Below are positions 21,328 to 30,299 of a stretch of 64,000 nucleotides of DNA, one piece after another. Each line of letters begins with the position of its first letter. Positions within the stretch are counted from its first letter, which is position 1. This DNA comes from Girardinichthys multiradiatus (Eukaryota > Chordata > Actinopteri > Cyprinodontiformes > Goodeidae). The position numbers and the translations under genes are program-made. The stretch spans positions 13,479,390 to 13,543,389 of the forward strand of contig NC_061816.1 of NCBI RefSeq assembly GCF_021462225.1, written 5' to 3'. Under the pieces are notes generated by a model, which saw only the letters and a program-made list of their open reading frames with translations, searched no databases and was not told where the DNA came from.

Positions 21328-22894
21328 CAGGTCCTTCTCAAAAAATTAGCATATTGTGATAAAGTTCATTATTTTCTATAATGTAATGATGAAAATTTAA
21401 TATTCATATATTTTAGATTCATTGCACATTAACTGAAATATTTCAGGTCCTTTATTGTCTTAATACGGATGATTTTGGCATACAGCTCATGAAAACCCAA
21501 AATTCCTATCTCACAAAATTAGCATATTTCATCCGACCAATAAAAGAAAAGTGTTTTTAATACAAAAAACGTCAACCTTCAAATAATCATGTACAGTTAT
21601 GCACTCAATACTTGGTGGGAATCCTTTTGCAGAAATGACTGCTTCAATGCAGCTTGGCATGGAGGCAATCAGCCTGTGGCACTGCTGAGGTCTTATGGAG
21701 GCCCAGGATGCTTCGATAGCGGCCTTTAGCTCATCCAGAGTGTTGGGTCTTGAGTCTCTCAACGTTCTCTTCACAATATCCCACAGATTCTCTATGGGGT
21801 TCAGGTCAGGAGAGTTGGCAGGCCAATTGAGCACAGTGATACCATGGTCAGTAAACCATTTACCAGTGGTTTTGGCACTGTGAGCAGGTGCCAGGTCGTG
21901 CTGAAAAATGAAATCTTCATCTCCATAAAGCTTTTCAGCAGATGGAAGCATGAAGTGCTCCAAAATCTCCTGATAGCTAGCTGCATTGACCCTGCCCTTG
22001 ATAAAACACAGTGGACCAACACCAGCAGCTGACACGGCACCCCAGACCATCACTGACTGTGGGTACTTGACACTGGACTTCTTGCATTTTGGCATTTCCT
22101 TCTCCCCAGTCTTCCTCCAGACTTTGGCACCTTGATTTCCGAATGACATGCAGAATTTGCTTTCATCCGAAAAAAGTACTTTGGACCACTGAGCAACAGT
22201 CCAGTGCTGCTTCTCTGTAGCCCAGGTCTGGGGAATGCGGCACCTGTAGCCCATTTCCTGCACACGCCTGTGCACGGTGGCTCTGGATGTTTCTACTCCA
22301 GACTCAGTCCACTGCTTCCGCAGGTCCCTCAAGGTCTGGAACCGGCCCTTCTCCACAATCTTCCTCAAGGTCCGGTCACCTCTTCTCGTTGTGCAGCGTT
22401 TTCTGCCACACTTTTTCCTTCCCACAGACTTCCCACTGAGGTGCCTTGATACAGCACTCTGGGAACAGCCTATTTGTTCAGAAATGTCTTTCTGTGTCTT
22501 ACCCTCTTGCTTGAGGGTGTCAATAGTGGCCTTCTGGACAGCAGTCAGGTCGGCAGTCTTACCCATGATTGGGGTTTTGAGTGATGAACCAGGCTGGGAG
22601 TTTTAAAGGCCTCAGGAATCTTTTGCAGGTGTTTAGAGTTAACTCGTTGATTCAGATGATTAGGTTCATAGCTTGTTTAGAGACCCTTTTAATGATATGC
22701 TAATTTTGTGAGATAGGAATTTTGGGTTTTCATGAGCTGTATGCCACAATCATCCGTATTAAGACAATAAAAGACCTGAAATATTTCAGTTAGTGTGCAA
22801 TGAATCTAAAATATATGAATGTTAAATTTTCATCATGACATTATGGAAAATAATTAACTTTATCACAATATGCTAATTTTTTGAGAAGGACCTG
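21328..22894 (-). mobile_element. Tc1 group 3, youngest layer, ORF open
   Basis: It is inserted at a TA (21326-21327 and 22895-22896) in the group 2 transposase gene. Inverted repeats of about 200 bp begin CAGGTCCTTCTCAAAA on each side and differ at only a few positions. The start phrase recurs in part near the inner edge (CACAAAATTAGCATAT), giving an IR/DR-like arrangement for transposase binding. Length is 1567 bp. The minus strand holds an uninterrupted transposase frame. Arm similarity and the open frame indicate recent activity compared with other copies here. Confidence 0.95.
21529..22566 (-). CDS. Tc1 transposase, DD34E triad, open frame
   Basis: The 345-codon frame starts at the ATG at 22566, MGKTADLTAVQKATIDTL. 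Residues 1-50 form the first helix-turn-helix (DISEQIGCSQSAVSRHL), GRKR at 54-57 is the linker hook, and a second helix-turn-helix spans about 64-110. The catalytic residues are Asp134 (LFSDESKF), Asp224 (FQHDLAPAHS) and Glu259 (NPIENLW), with 34 residues between the last two. Compared with the copy at 60883, it lacks 14 codons after CRIPQ (an in-frame 42-bp deletion before the catalytic domain). A 1-base loss near codon 319 bypasses the normal stop after PTKY and adds about 25 unrelated residues. So the frame is open but probably impaired. The enzyme cuts and pastes its element at TA sites. Confidence 0.9.
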   Translation of the reverse strand: MGKTADLTAVQKATIDTLKQEGKTQKDISEQIGCSQSAVSRHLSGKSVGRKKCGRKRCTTRRGDRTLRKIVEKGRFQTLRDLRKQWTESGVETSRATVHRRVQEMGYRCRIPQTWATEKQHWTVAQWSKVLFSDESKFCMSFGNQGAKVWRKTGEKEMPKCKKSSVKYPQSVMVWGAVSAAGVGPLCFIKGRVNAASYQEILEHFMLPSAEKLYGDEDFIFQHDLAPAHSAKTTGKWFTDHGITVLNWPANSPDLNPIENLWDIVKRTLRDSRPNTLDELKAAIEASWASIRPQQCHRLIASMPSCIEAVISAKGFPPSIECITVHDYLKVDVFCIKNTFLLLVG

Positions 22895-23172
22895 TATATG
22901 TCATTCCCAAGACGGATTGACACTGTATTGGCCGCAAAAGGAGGCCCTACACCATACTAATAAATTATTTTGGTCTAAAACCAGGTGTTTCAGTTTCATT
23001 GTCCAACCCCTGTATTTATATACATTGTATAAAAAAAAAAACTTTTTGAAACAGCTAAAAACATGGCTCATAACAATATGGCATTACAATCAATCACCAG
23101 CTTCAGAACACTGCTAAAATACATCTTGCCACATCCTTTTAATACGTATTTCACATTATTGAGTATTTAACA

Positions 23173-23912
23173 CCCGAGACCTACAGCATGCGCTGGGGAG
23201 GTTCGCAGCCGAGTGTGAAGCGGCTGGGATAAGGATCAGCTCTTCCAAGTACGAGGCCATGGTTCTCGACCGGAAAAGGGTGGGTTGTTCTCTTCAGGTT
23301 GGAGGGGAGTTCCTGCTTCAAGTGGAGGAATTCAAGTATCTCGGGGTCTTGTTCACGAGTGAGAGAAGAATGGAGCGGGAGATCGACAAACGGATCGGTG
23401 CAGCTGCCGCAGTAATGGGGGCGCTGTGCCGGTCCGTTGTGGTGAAGAGAGAGCTGAGCCGAAAAGTGAAGCTCTCGATTTACCAGTTGGTCTACGTTCT
23501 TACCCTCACCTATGGCCATGAACTTTGGGTCATGATCGAAAGAACGAGATCCCAGATACAAGCGGCTGAAATGAGCTTCCTCCGTAGGGTGGCCGGGCAC
23601 TCCATTAGAGATAGGGTGAGGAGCTCGGCCAACCGGGAGGGGCTCTGAGTAGAGCCGCTGCTCCTCTACATCGAGAGGAGCCAGTTGAGGTCGCTCGGGC
23701 ATCTATACCGGATGTCTCCTGGACGCCTTCCTCGGGAGGTGTTCCAGGCACGTCCCACTGGGACGAGGGCCAGGACCCGGCCCAGGACTATGTCTCTCGG
23801 CTGGCCTGGGAACACCTTGTCCCCCCTGGAGGAGCTGGAGGAAATGTTTGGGGAGAGGGACGTCTGGGTGTCTCTGCTGATTCTGCTGCCCCCGAGACCC
23901 GGTCCCGGATAA
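23173..23912 (+). pseudogene. RTE LINE ORF C terminus, one stop
   Basis: The frame runs from about 23178 through EFKYLGVLFTSERRMEREID, VVVKRELSRKVKLSIYQ, LTYGHELWVMIERTRSQ and MSFLRRVAGHSIRDR, the end of the reverse transcriptase and the conserved C-terminal segment of RTE LINEs. A TGA at 23646-23648 replaces the Gly codon of REGLGVEP. The same frame then continues through RSQLRSLGHLYRM to LLPPRPGPG and a stop at 23910-23912. A compensated pair of indels around 23780-23825 scrambles about 15 residues (TRPRTMSLGWPGNTL). No catalytic YADD box is included. Confidence 0.85.
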
Positions 23913-23931
23913 AGCGGCAGACGATGACTAC
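23173..23931 (+). mobile_element. RTE-type (Rex3-like) LINE, 5'-truncated, 12-bp TSD
   Basis: The G+C-rich fragment is flanked by direct GAGTATTTAACA at 23161-23172 and 23932-23943, the hallmark of target-primed insertion. It covers only the C-terminal third of the LINE ORF and a short tail (GATAAAGCGGCAGACGATG), a degenerate form of the GATG-rich tail of fish Rex3/RTE elements. The composition contrasts strongly with the A+T-rich flanks, consistent with a younger insertion. Confidence 0.9.
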
Positions 23932-23943
23932 GAGTATTTAACA

Positions 23944-24791
23944 GCTGATATTCTTTCAAATATATGTAGTGATTTAAATAAATGTGCATGTTGTAACCTT
24001 AAAGGAACTCTCAGTCAAATTTTCAAAAGGGTGATATCTTTGACTTAAAGTAGTAGCCTGATGTTTTTCTCTGGCTCACCCTTTTTTCTCCTTTTACTTT
24101 TTTCTGTCTTTTTCTTTCACACTGAGCTCATTAATGCTACTCTTCTTTCCAGAAAAAACTGTTTCTCTCTTTCTCATGGTTGTTTTTTTTTTTCTATTTG
24201 GATCAGCATTAGGACGTTATCATATCTGTTTGCTATGTCAGCTCCACTTAGAACCATTTTTTTCTGAAAAGACAAATCAATCCGTTCTTACAGTCAGTTG
24301 TTTGAATATAAAATATTTTTATTTTAGTTTGTGCAATATTGCAAACTTCTACCAAAGTACAGTAAAGCATTATACATGTATAAACTGTTGTAATATGTAG
24401 GAGTTATCGAAATGTTGCAGAATATGTTGGCATGTTTACCCCCATCATTGAAAGATGGATGATTGGGTGGACCATGTCAGGCTGGACATTGCTAATGTGT
24501 GCATTTAATGAGCACATGGCAAACCTTCAGCTAGCAAAGATCATATTTAGACTACCTTCAATACTTAGACTTAGAACTAACAAATCCTTTTAATCAAGGA
24601 TATGGCACTGTCCGTCCTGCCTGCCTCATGGAAGACTGATGCTGTGACTCTGCCTGCTCTTTGCTCAAACCACACCTTGCTGGCTGACTGTTCTCTAGTT
24701 GCCTTTTCTACTGAAAATGACTGCAAGATGTTTTGAACACTGAAGATTAGTTAAATGCAGTTTTTAATGTTGATACATCTGTTTATATTAG
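23944..24791. other. Intergenic DNA, nothing recognised
   Basis: T-rich open frames near 24061-24400 read as hydrophobic low-complexity protein and are not believable genes. No repeats with clear ends. Confidence 0.4.
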
Positions 24792-24799
24792 TGTTAAGC

Positions 24800-25040
24800 C
24801 AGGGGTCTGCAACCTTTACGATCCAAATTTGCCCTCGGCCCAGCTAAATAACACTCGTTTAGAGCCACAAATGTTACATGACCTTTTAAGTAAAAAGTAG
24901 TTTTTTAAAAAGATCTTCAGGAAAAAAAAAAAAAAAACATTAGTTGGTTCTTTTTTATTTTTAGCCAATGTTATCAAGACCCACTGTGGAAGATCCAAAG
25001 AGCCACTTGTGGCTTTGGAGCCTTAGGTTGCGGACCCTTG
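24800..25040. mobile_element. hAT MITE, 241 bp, perfect 8-bp TSD
   Basis: Direct copies of TGTTAAGC lie at 24792-24799 and 25041-25048. The ends CAGGGGTCTGCAACC and GGTTGCGGACCCTTG are imperfect 15-bp inverted repeats, starting CA and ending TG. An 8-bp duplication, CAGGGGT-type ends and lack of coding capacity identify a non-autonomous hAT element. It contains an A run near 24921-24935. Confidence 0.92.
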
Positions 25041-25208
25041 TGTTAAGCAAAGTACAAATAGTATACTTAATACCAGTACTTATCCAATATGCATTTACCA
25101 GAAGCTTTTACCAAAAGTGTAGTAATCTTATTGAATATACCAATAATATAAAAAAATAAGGAAGTGCTTTACAAATTTCGTGAAGAATTAGACAGCCAAT
25201 GTACATAC

Positions 25209-25772
25209 CTCTTTTTCCGTTAGCTGAAGATCATCAAAGACCTTTTCACTCTCTACCAGTAGTGATGATAAATCTGCTTGTAATCTTGCATTTGAGAAGA
25301 GACTTGTCAGAGGTTGTGGCAAGTTCAGTTAGACAGTCTTTGGTATGTATTTGTCAGAGTGACCCGCGATGATAGACAAAATAGCCGTTCCGTTGGGATT
25401 TCCTTCCTGGACATCACACTCATGCAGCTGTTGGAAGAACCTCGTGTATTCATCCTCTGAAGGGACAGGAATGTTGGGCAGTGTAGTGGATTTTGATTTA
25501 TTCTTCTTGGTCATTGATATTTTGCTCAGTTCCTCATACTGGATTTGAGAAGTTTTGCCTGGAATGACCCAGGCACAGGCCTTCTGAGTGCTGGACTGTC
25601 CATCTTTGACATTGACTGCTGCCAGTAGTGCATACATCAGTGCAGCTGCATGAGAGCATGCTTCACCCAATCCTGCTTTACAGGTGCAGTGAGCCATTAG
25701 CACTGTCCCATCCTCTCTGACAACAACCCAGGGTTGTGTGGGTGTGGCATTTATGGCCTGAGAGTGATTCAC
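25209..25772 (-). pseudogene. SWIM zinc-finger gene exon with in-frame stop
   Basis: An exon-like frame on the minus strand starts after a good acceptor (TTTAACTTCAG at 25773-25783) with GTGAATCAC. It ends at 25209 before GTATGT, a consensus donor. It is 188 codons, phase 0 at both sides. Residues AHCTCKAGLGEACSHAAAL fit the SWIM zinc-binding pattern CxCx7CxH. LPQPLTSLFSN follows further on. TAA at 25329-25331 interrupts after YIPKTV, yet 40 more codons stay open to the donor, so the stop looks like a single later change. Teleosts have many related SWIM-finger proteins, often also with a YqaJ-type nuclease domain, which I do not see downstream. Function is unknown; DNA or protein binding is inferred from the finger. 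Confidence 0.7.
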
Positions 25773-26120
25773 CTGAAGTTAAAGAATGTGATCTATTAGT
25801 AAAGTAGAACTAGAAAATACTTATCAAGATGAGTGTGAGACTTTAACTTTCTTGGGACAAGTACAACATATTAACCTCAGGTACTTGGAACACCCCCCTA
25901 CGTGACTTTTTGCAACAGTCAGGAGCTTGATGTTCGTTCACCCACCCCTTGAAATTTCAAAATTGTTTATTTAGGACCTTAACATCACTCTTACATCAAT
26001 CATTAGTCCTGCTATATGTTTCAGTGGATGATTTAAATGATCCTAGCTTACCCCTTTGCAATGCTAACAGTGTTAGCCGCTGTTTACATCAAGCATAAAG
26101 ATCAGTAGAACACAACTTAC

Positions 26121-26426
26121 CTTTGCTTTACACAAGAATATTTTCTTGTTCTTCTGATACCATATTTTTGGGTCAATGACCCAGCCAGCCGTGAAATATC
26201 TATAGGCATCCGTGCTTTTAAAAGCTTTTAGACTTTCCCCGGTGTATGAAGACGGGTTGTGTATCAGATATATGTATAAGTCGTGGAAGGAAAAATCTGG
26301 AAGCCTGTCAGTTGATGAAAGGTGTTGAAAACAGTCTGCAGGAACTTCGTATGGATCGTATCCAATAACAGCAATTTTTTTCGTTGTATCATAAAGAATG
26401 TGGATATATGATTGCTTTTGCAACAA
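26121..26426 (-). pseudogene. Upstream exon of the SWIM-finger gene
   Basis: The frame reads AVIGYDPYEVPADCFQHLS, LPDFSFHDLYIYLIHNPSSY, TGESLKAFKSTDAYRYFTAG and FLCKAK. It then meets AAG|GTAAGT, a strong donor (GTAAGT at 26115-26120), in phase 0, matching the next exon. The 348-bp intron is 25773-26120. The content resembles the region just N-terminal to the SWIM finger in teleost relatives, which supports one gene. The 5' boundary is unclear: a TGA lies in frame just above 26430 and no acceptor is convincing. Because the partner exon carries a stop, the locus is probably a pseudogene. Confidence 0.6.
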
Positions 26427-26434
26427 AACTCATG

Positions 26435-26879
26435 CATCATTGCATAAAACAATTGCCATCCAAGACGGAGGTATTGATGACAGCTGTCTGTGGGTTTCAA
26501 TCAGGTTCATGAAATGCGCATTTAAATGGGGATTTACCCAGAGAGTGGAAGAAAGTGAGTAGTAAGGGTGTCGGAGACCAGTGGCTGGGAGACTTAACAA
26601 ACTAGCACCCTCTTTAGAAGTTTGTCTGAGTCTGTTCTGTTGTGAGCACAGTCTACCTGCATTTCATTACAGCGAGGTATGACTAGTATCATTCATATAG
26701 ACATAATTTCTACTTTGGTTCTGACTAGCATTGTTACCTTTATGTGTCAGCAGTCCAATTTTTCCAAAGAACTGTTTTACTTGAGTACTTTATATTTGTA
26801 AACCACCTGCTGATTGTGCAAGTCTTATTTTTATTTTGTTCTTCGGTGACCAGAATAGTTTGCTAATGCGGGCTTGGAG
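26435..26879. other. Intergenic DNA, no feature recognised
   Basis: No ATG-initiated first exon or promoter can be assigned for the SWIM-finger gene fragment here. Confidence 0.35.
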
Positions 26880-27560
26880 TAATTTTGCATGCTGGTCCCT
26901 CCTCGGAAGGTTTACTACTGTTAAATGTTTTCTGAATTTTTAAATAATGGCTCTGTTGTGATTGGTGGGTGTTTTTGGGTTTTGTGGGTCTGTTTCACAG
27001 TTAAGGTTTTGAATCGTTCTTCTGTTTATTATTTTCCTGGTTATGCTTTAGTTTCATGTTTTTCTAGTTGTCTTGCTATTAGTTTGTATCCTTGGATTTC
27101 CGTTCTGCTCAAGCCACGTTTGTCCTGTCAATCAACTTTATTTGATTCACCTGCACCAAGTTAGTCTGTCTTCTTGTTTCACCTGGTCACACTCCATAAA
27201 TACACAACTGTTCTGTCATTCAGCGCGGAAACATTTTCTGGATCATGCTCATGTCTAGTTGTCTCAATCATGCTCACGTCTTGTTTTTTGGATCACGCCA
27301 AGCCTGTCTTGCCTTCCCGTTTATTGTTTTGTTCCTGCCTCTTCTTATGAGTGAGTTTTTGTTAATTAAAGCCATTTTCACTTACCGTCATGCTGCCTGC
27401 TAGTCTGCATTCCAGGGTCCTCCATTTCGCAAGTCTTAACAGGCTCTCACTAGAATACCAAAGTTTTAGAAATGGCTTAACAGACTGATATATATTAGTG
27501 GCTTTTCTTTTCTGTTTTCAATTTCTTTTAAGACTAGGGAATGGTGTTGTTGTGCAACAA
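26880..27560 (-). mobile_element. Tc1 group 7 remnant split by a solo LTR
   Basis: On the minus strand, 27442-27560 followed by 26880-26953 reads as the transposase start of a fish Tc1 family: AGAAATTG-like start, GCCATTTCTAAAACTTTGG, then GGCTCTCA... and GCCATTATTTAAAAA, then GTAAACCTTCCGAGGAGG. It is interrupted at 26954-27441 by an LTR. Only the helix-turn-helix part is present and it is decayed. Confidence 0.62.
26954..27441 (+). mobile_element. 488-bp solo LTR, TSD GGCTC
   Basis: The insert is bounded by GGCTC at 26949-26953 and 27442-27446. It starts TGTTGTG and ends TTAACA, the TG...CA rule with a TGTT/AACA short inverted repeat. Plus-strand signals fit an LTR: CATAAATA (about 27195) as TATA-like box, and AATTAAA (27364-27370) as polyadenylation-like signal about 170 bp later. 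Texture (T-rich first half, CACCTGCACC, final CCAGGGTCCTCC) is like fish Gypsy-type LTRs, but no internal region remains to prove the superfamily. Confidence 0.87.
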
Positions 27561-27639
27561 TAGGTTGGTTTGGCTATGGATAAGCATTAATACATGCTGA
27601 AGGCAATTATTAACAAAGTTGGTTATTTTAATCAAAATT

Positions 27640-28200
27640 AACAATTCAGGGTACCACCGATACTCAAGACTTAATAAACAAACGCCTCTCAGTCAGTTGC
27701 TGTTTAATGAATACCTGTCTGGTGAGGTGTGGTATTATAGAAAATTAGATGGAGCATTCTCAAACACCAAGTACTACACACAGAATAAACAAACAACTTA
27801 AACAAACAACTTCACTCCAAAGTACAAGAATTTATTAACAAAGTACTTAAACTTCCAGTGAAAAGGTTTCTTGATTGAAGCATTTTAACTAAGCTAAGAA
27901 TATTCAACAAACCTACTGAGGAAAAGGAAAAAAAATGTAAATTACCTTTTTAACATCTAACAAAAAACATTTATAAAGATTCTGAGGACATTTGCTGGTT
28001 AGTGAGAGGAGAGAAAAAGAAAATACAGATAAAACAGCACAGGGACACACTACCTGGACTATTGGTGCTCATAGCACAAATAAAAACAAAGTTTCAATCA
28101 CTAATTGCCTCAGCTCCGGCTTGACCCTAGGTCAACTCTGACCTGACATAGTTTAAACATCAAAACAAATCAAAACACAATGAAATAAACAATATTTAAT
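27640..28200 (-). repeat. Possible diverged LTR related to L1k family
   Basis: On the minus strand, GTTAATAAATTCTTGTA at 27822-27838 with TTTCTTGATTGA-like sequence 30-60 bases upstream recalls the polyadenylation-signal region of the solo LTRs at 19565 and 35797. TACCACACC and GGTATTCA also occur downstream as in those LTRs. Ends and duplications are not visible, so this is only a suggestion. Confidence 0.3.
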
Positions 28201-28819
28201 TTATTTTGTTCTAATGTCCCCCCACCAGACACATCTTGTTATTGTGACTCGTTCTGATGAACAGTGGAGCACGTCTGGTGGGCCCGCGAGTTGCATTGTG
28301 GCCAGTCTAGGTCTAGTGGCTGGAGTGGTTGGTTGCCCTGTACTGGTACGCTCATTCAGTGCATGGAGCAGCGATTTCAAATGTCGTCTTCTCTCAGGGC
28401 GGTGGAGGGGAAACCACTTTGTTGATGTAATCAGAAACATCGTCGATTGTATGATCAGATTATTTCTGCAGGAGCTCACTCGGTTTCAGGCGGCTAGTCT
28501 TATTTACAGGTGGGGAACAGTCGTCTGACACAAACAGTAGATCATTTTTTACTTAGGATCTAAGGTTCTTCTTTGAAGATGCTGTCTTTTACTTGTCCCG
28601 CAAGATCAAGACATTCATGCTCAAGGCAGCAATAACTTTTTTCACAAGGGAAGCATACGTTTGTAGACATTCTTATTTTTGTCATAGTAAATTAAACCAT
28701 TGTTTGGAAATTACTATTTATATTTACTCTAGTTGTCAAAATTTATTTGATATGAGACATTTCAGTGTGACAGAAAAGCAAGGTGTTGATCTGATGAAAC
28801 AGAATTAATATAATTTTGT
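28201..28819. other. Unassigned, open frame on plus strand
   Basis: A G+C-richer island at 28214-28528 is open on both strands (104 codons plus, 92 minus) but shows no recognised domain in either. It could be part of an unidentified repeat next to the LTR-like block. Confidence 0.3.
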
Positions 28820-28831
28820 AGGTTACTTATA

Positions 28832-29192
28832 GGGTGGCCGGGCATTCCCTTAGAGATAAGGTGAGGAGCTCGGCCATCCGTGAGGGGCTCGGAGTAGAGC
28901 CGCTGCTCCTCCACATCGAGAGGAGCCAGTTGAGGTGGCTCGGGCATCTATACCGGATGCCACCTGGATGCCTTCCTCAGGAGGTGTTCCAGGCATGTCC
29001 CACCGAGAGGAGGACCAGGGGACGGCCCAGGACACGCTGGAGGGACTATGTCTCTCGGCTGGCCTGGGAACGCCTTGGGCTCCCCCCGGAGGAGCTGGAG
29101 GAGGTGTCTGGGGAGAGGGACGTCTGGGCGTCTCTGCTGAGTTTGCTGCCCCCGCGACCCGGTCCTGGATAAAGCGGAAGAATACGAGTACG
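28832..29192 (+). mobile_element. RTE-type (Rex3-like) LINE fragment, 12-bp TSD
   Basis: Direct AGGTTACTTATA lies at 28820-28831 and 29193-29204. The 361-bp G+C-rich insert is the 3' end of the same LINE family as 23173-23931, more strongly 5'-truncated. It ends with a degenerate GATG-type tail (GATAAAGCGGAAGAATACG). Confidence 0.92.
28834..29172 (+). pseudogene. RTE LINE ORF C-terminal end, open
   Basis: A 112-codon open frame covers RVAGHSLRDKVRSS, EPLLLHIERSQLRWLGHLYR, RGRPRTRWRDYVSRLAWERL and LLSLLPPRPGPG before the stop. It has no frame breaks, unlike the copy at 23173, and shows the RWRDYVSRLAWERL block that copy lost. It lacks endonuclease and polymerase domains, so it is a dead-on-arrival LINE end rather than a gene. 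The Met at 28834 is an internal residue or chance start. Confidence 0.85.
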
Positions 29193-29204
29193 AGGTTACT
29201 TATA

Positions 29205-30299
29205 TGTTTTACGACAGAAAAAATGTGTTTAACAATCCTAATGACATATGTAAACATAAAACATTTATCTATTCTGTGCTAATCTGCCCTCTCATTGGGA
29301 TTGATTGCCTTTTACTAGTGCAGAAGTGGCACCAGATAAATTCCAGAGAAGGAGTTAAGTTACAATATTGAGTGCAGAAATTATCTTTGTTTACTGCATA
29401 GCTTCATATAATCTTCCTATATCCTGAATCACCACCCACGGTATGACAAATGTATTTATAATTTGCTTAATTTATGTTAATATATTTTTGTACAAAGCCA
29501 CTCAATTGACACCAACGCCCTGAACAACAACCCTTTACTCATTTGCCGGTTTGTCATGCATACCAAAGGGGCCCAAATCGATCACGTCTTTTAATTGAAA
29601 GTTGATGGAGACGTTTATATGCAGCCTGATTTGCTGAATCTTAAGCTCTGTTCCTCCTGCTTGCAAAGATTGCAGGTATGTGCCCTGCTAAATGTGCAGG
29701 CATGTCAGTGTTACTAATCTACAGAATGTATTTCTGAGGGTAAAGGGCGTGAATGCCACGAGCAAGCTGGACTCCAATGTCATTAGTCAAATGCGGAATG
29801 TTTATACGCTTCAGCTCGATTATTGATTTCCCATTAGTACTCAACTATTTAAAGAGAACCCTTGAATAGAATCTTGAATTTTGGACGACAGCATCCGTTT
29901 ATCACCCATGAACAACCTTGAATAATTTTTTTTTTTATCTTATGGTGACATTGATGTTACAAATATCCTTGTTTCTGGGCTGCATCTCTAAGACTGTACA
30001 TGCCTAGAAATGGCCTAAAGGGATCCACGGATTGTGCTCATATGAGCACATAAAGTATACATAGGAGGACACCAAGTCAGGAAGAGAGGCGCATTTTCAC
30101 ACACAAGAATATAATTAAATTAAAGCTTTATGAACAAATAGATCTTAATAAGTTAGAATATAAATACAAACTAACACTCATTTTAGTATTTAAATTGAAA
30201 TGTAAACTTTATGTAGATTTTATTTTACATACAGTGATAAATTCCCAGCATTTTTTATGCTGATGTTGATGACTCTTACATCAAATAAAAAAACAAATT
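29205..30299. other. Intergenic DNA, no gene recognised
   Basis: A+T-rich with a T run at 29930-29938. No open frame longer than about 60 codons and no repeat ends. Confidence 0.4.

Larger units (their letters stand above)
19313..22962 (+). pseudogene. Tc1 group 2 transposase, split by LTR and Tc1
   Basis: The frame starts MGDIPEFKRGQIADARL (19313) and loses about 30 bases near 19405. It continues YHQEGRTTSNRINCG and VSKKHKTTAAQITAELN until the LTR at 19565. Beyond it, 20672-21292 reads on through VLFSDESTF (first Asp), LYQDDNVPIHT (second Asp) and LNIIEPLWG (Glu), so the catalytic triad survives. A Trp codon is TAG at about 21290, and the inner Tc1 interrupts after QDLY. The tail FPRRIDTVLAAKGGPTPY lies at 22905-22960. 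Confidence 0.88.
19128..23012 (+). mobile_element. Tc1 group 2 element carrying two later insertions
   Basis: TA flanks both ends (19126-19127, 23013-23014). The left end is CAGGGGTTGGACAATG and the right end is its complement, closing with CATTGTCCAACCCCTG. Without the inserted LTR (19565-20626) and inner Tc1 (21328-22894) it is about 1.25 kb, the same as the uninterrupted copy at 32846-34097. The plus strand encodes a broken transposase. Both inserts are flanked by duplications of group 2 sequence, so this element is the oldest layer. Confidence 0.93.

Noticed and set aside
22204..22606. Plus-strand frames of 81 and 109 codons
   Set aside because: Antisense of the group 3 transposase N terminus; the mirror frames recur at 60843-61305.
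23181..23989. Long minus-strand frames (173 and 107 codons) opposite the RTE LINE
   Set aside because: G+C-rich antisense shadows; the plus-strand frame carries the LINE motifs.
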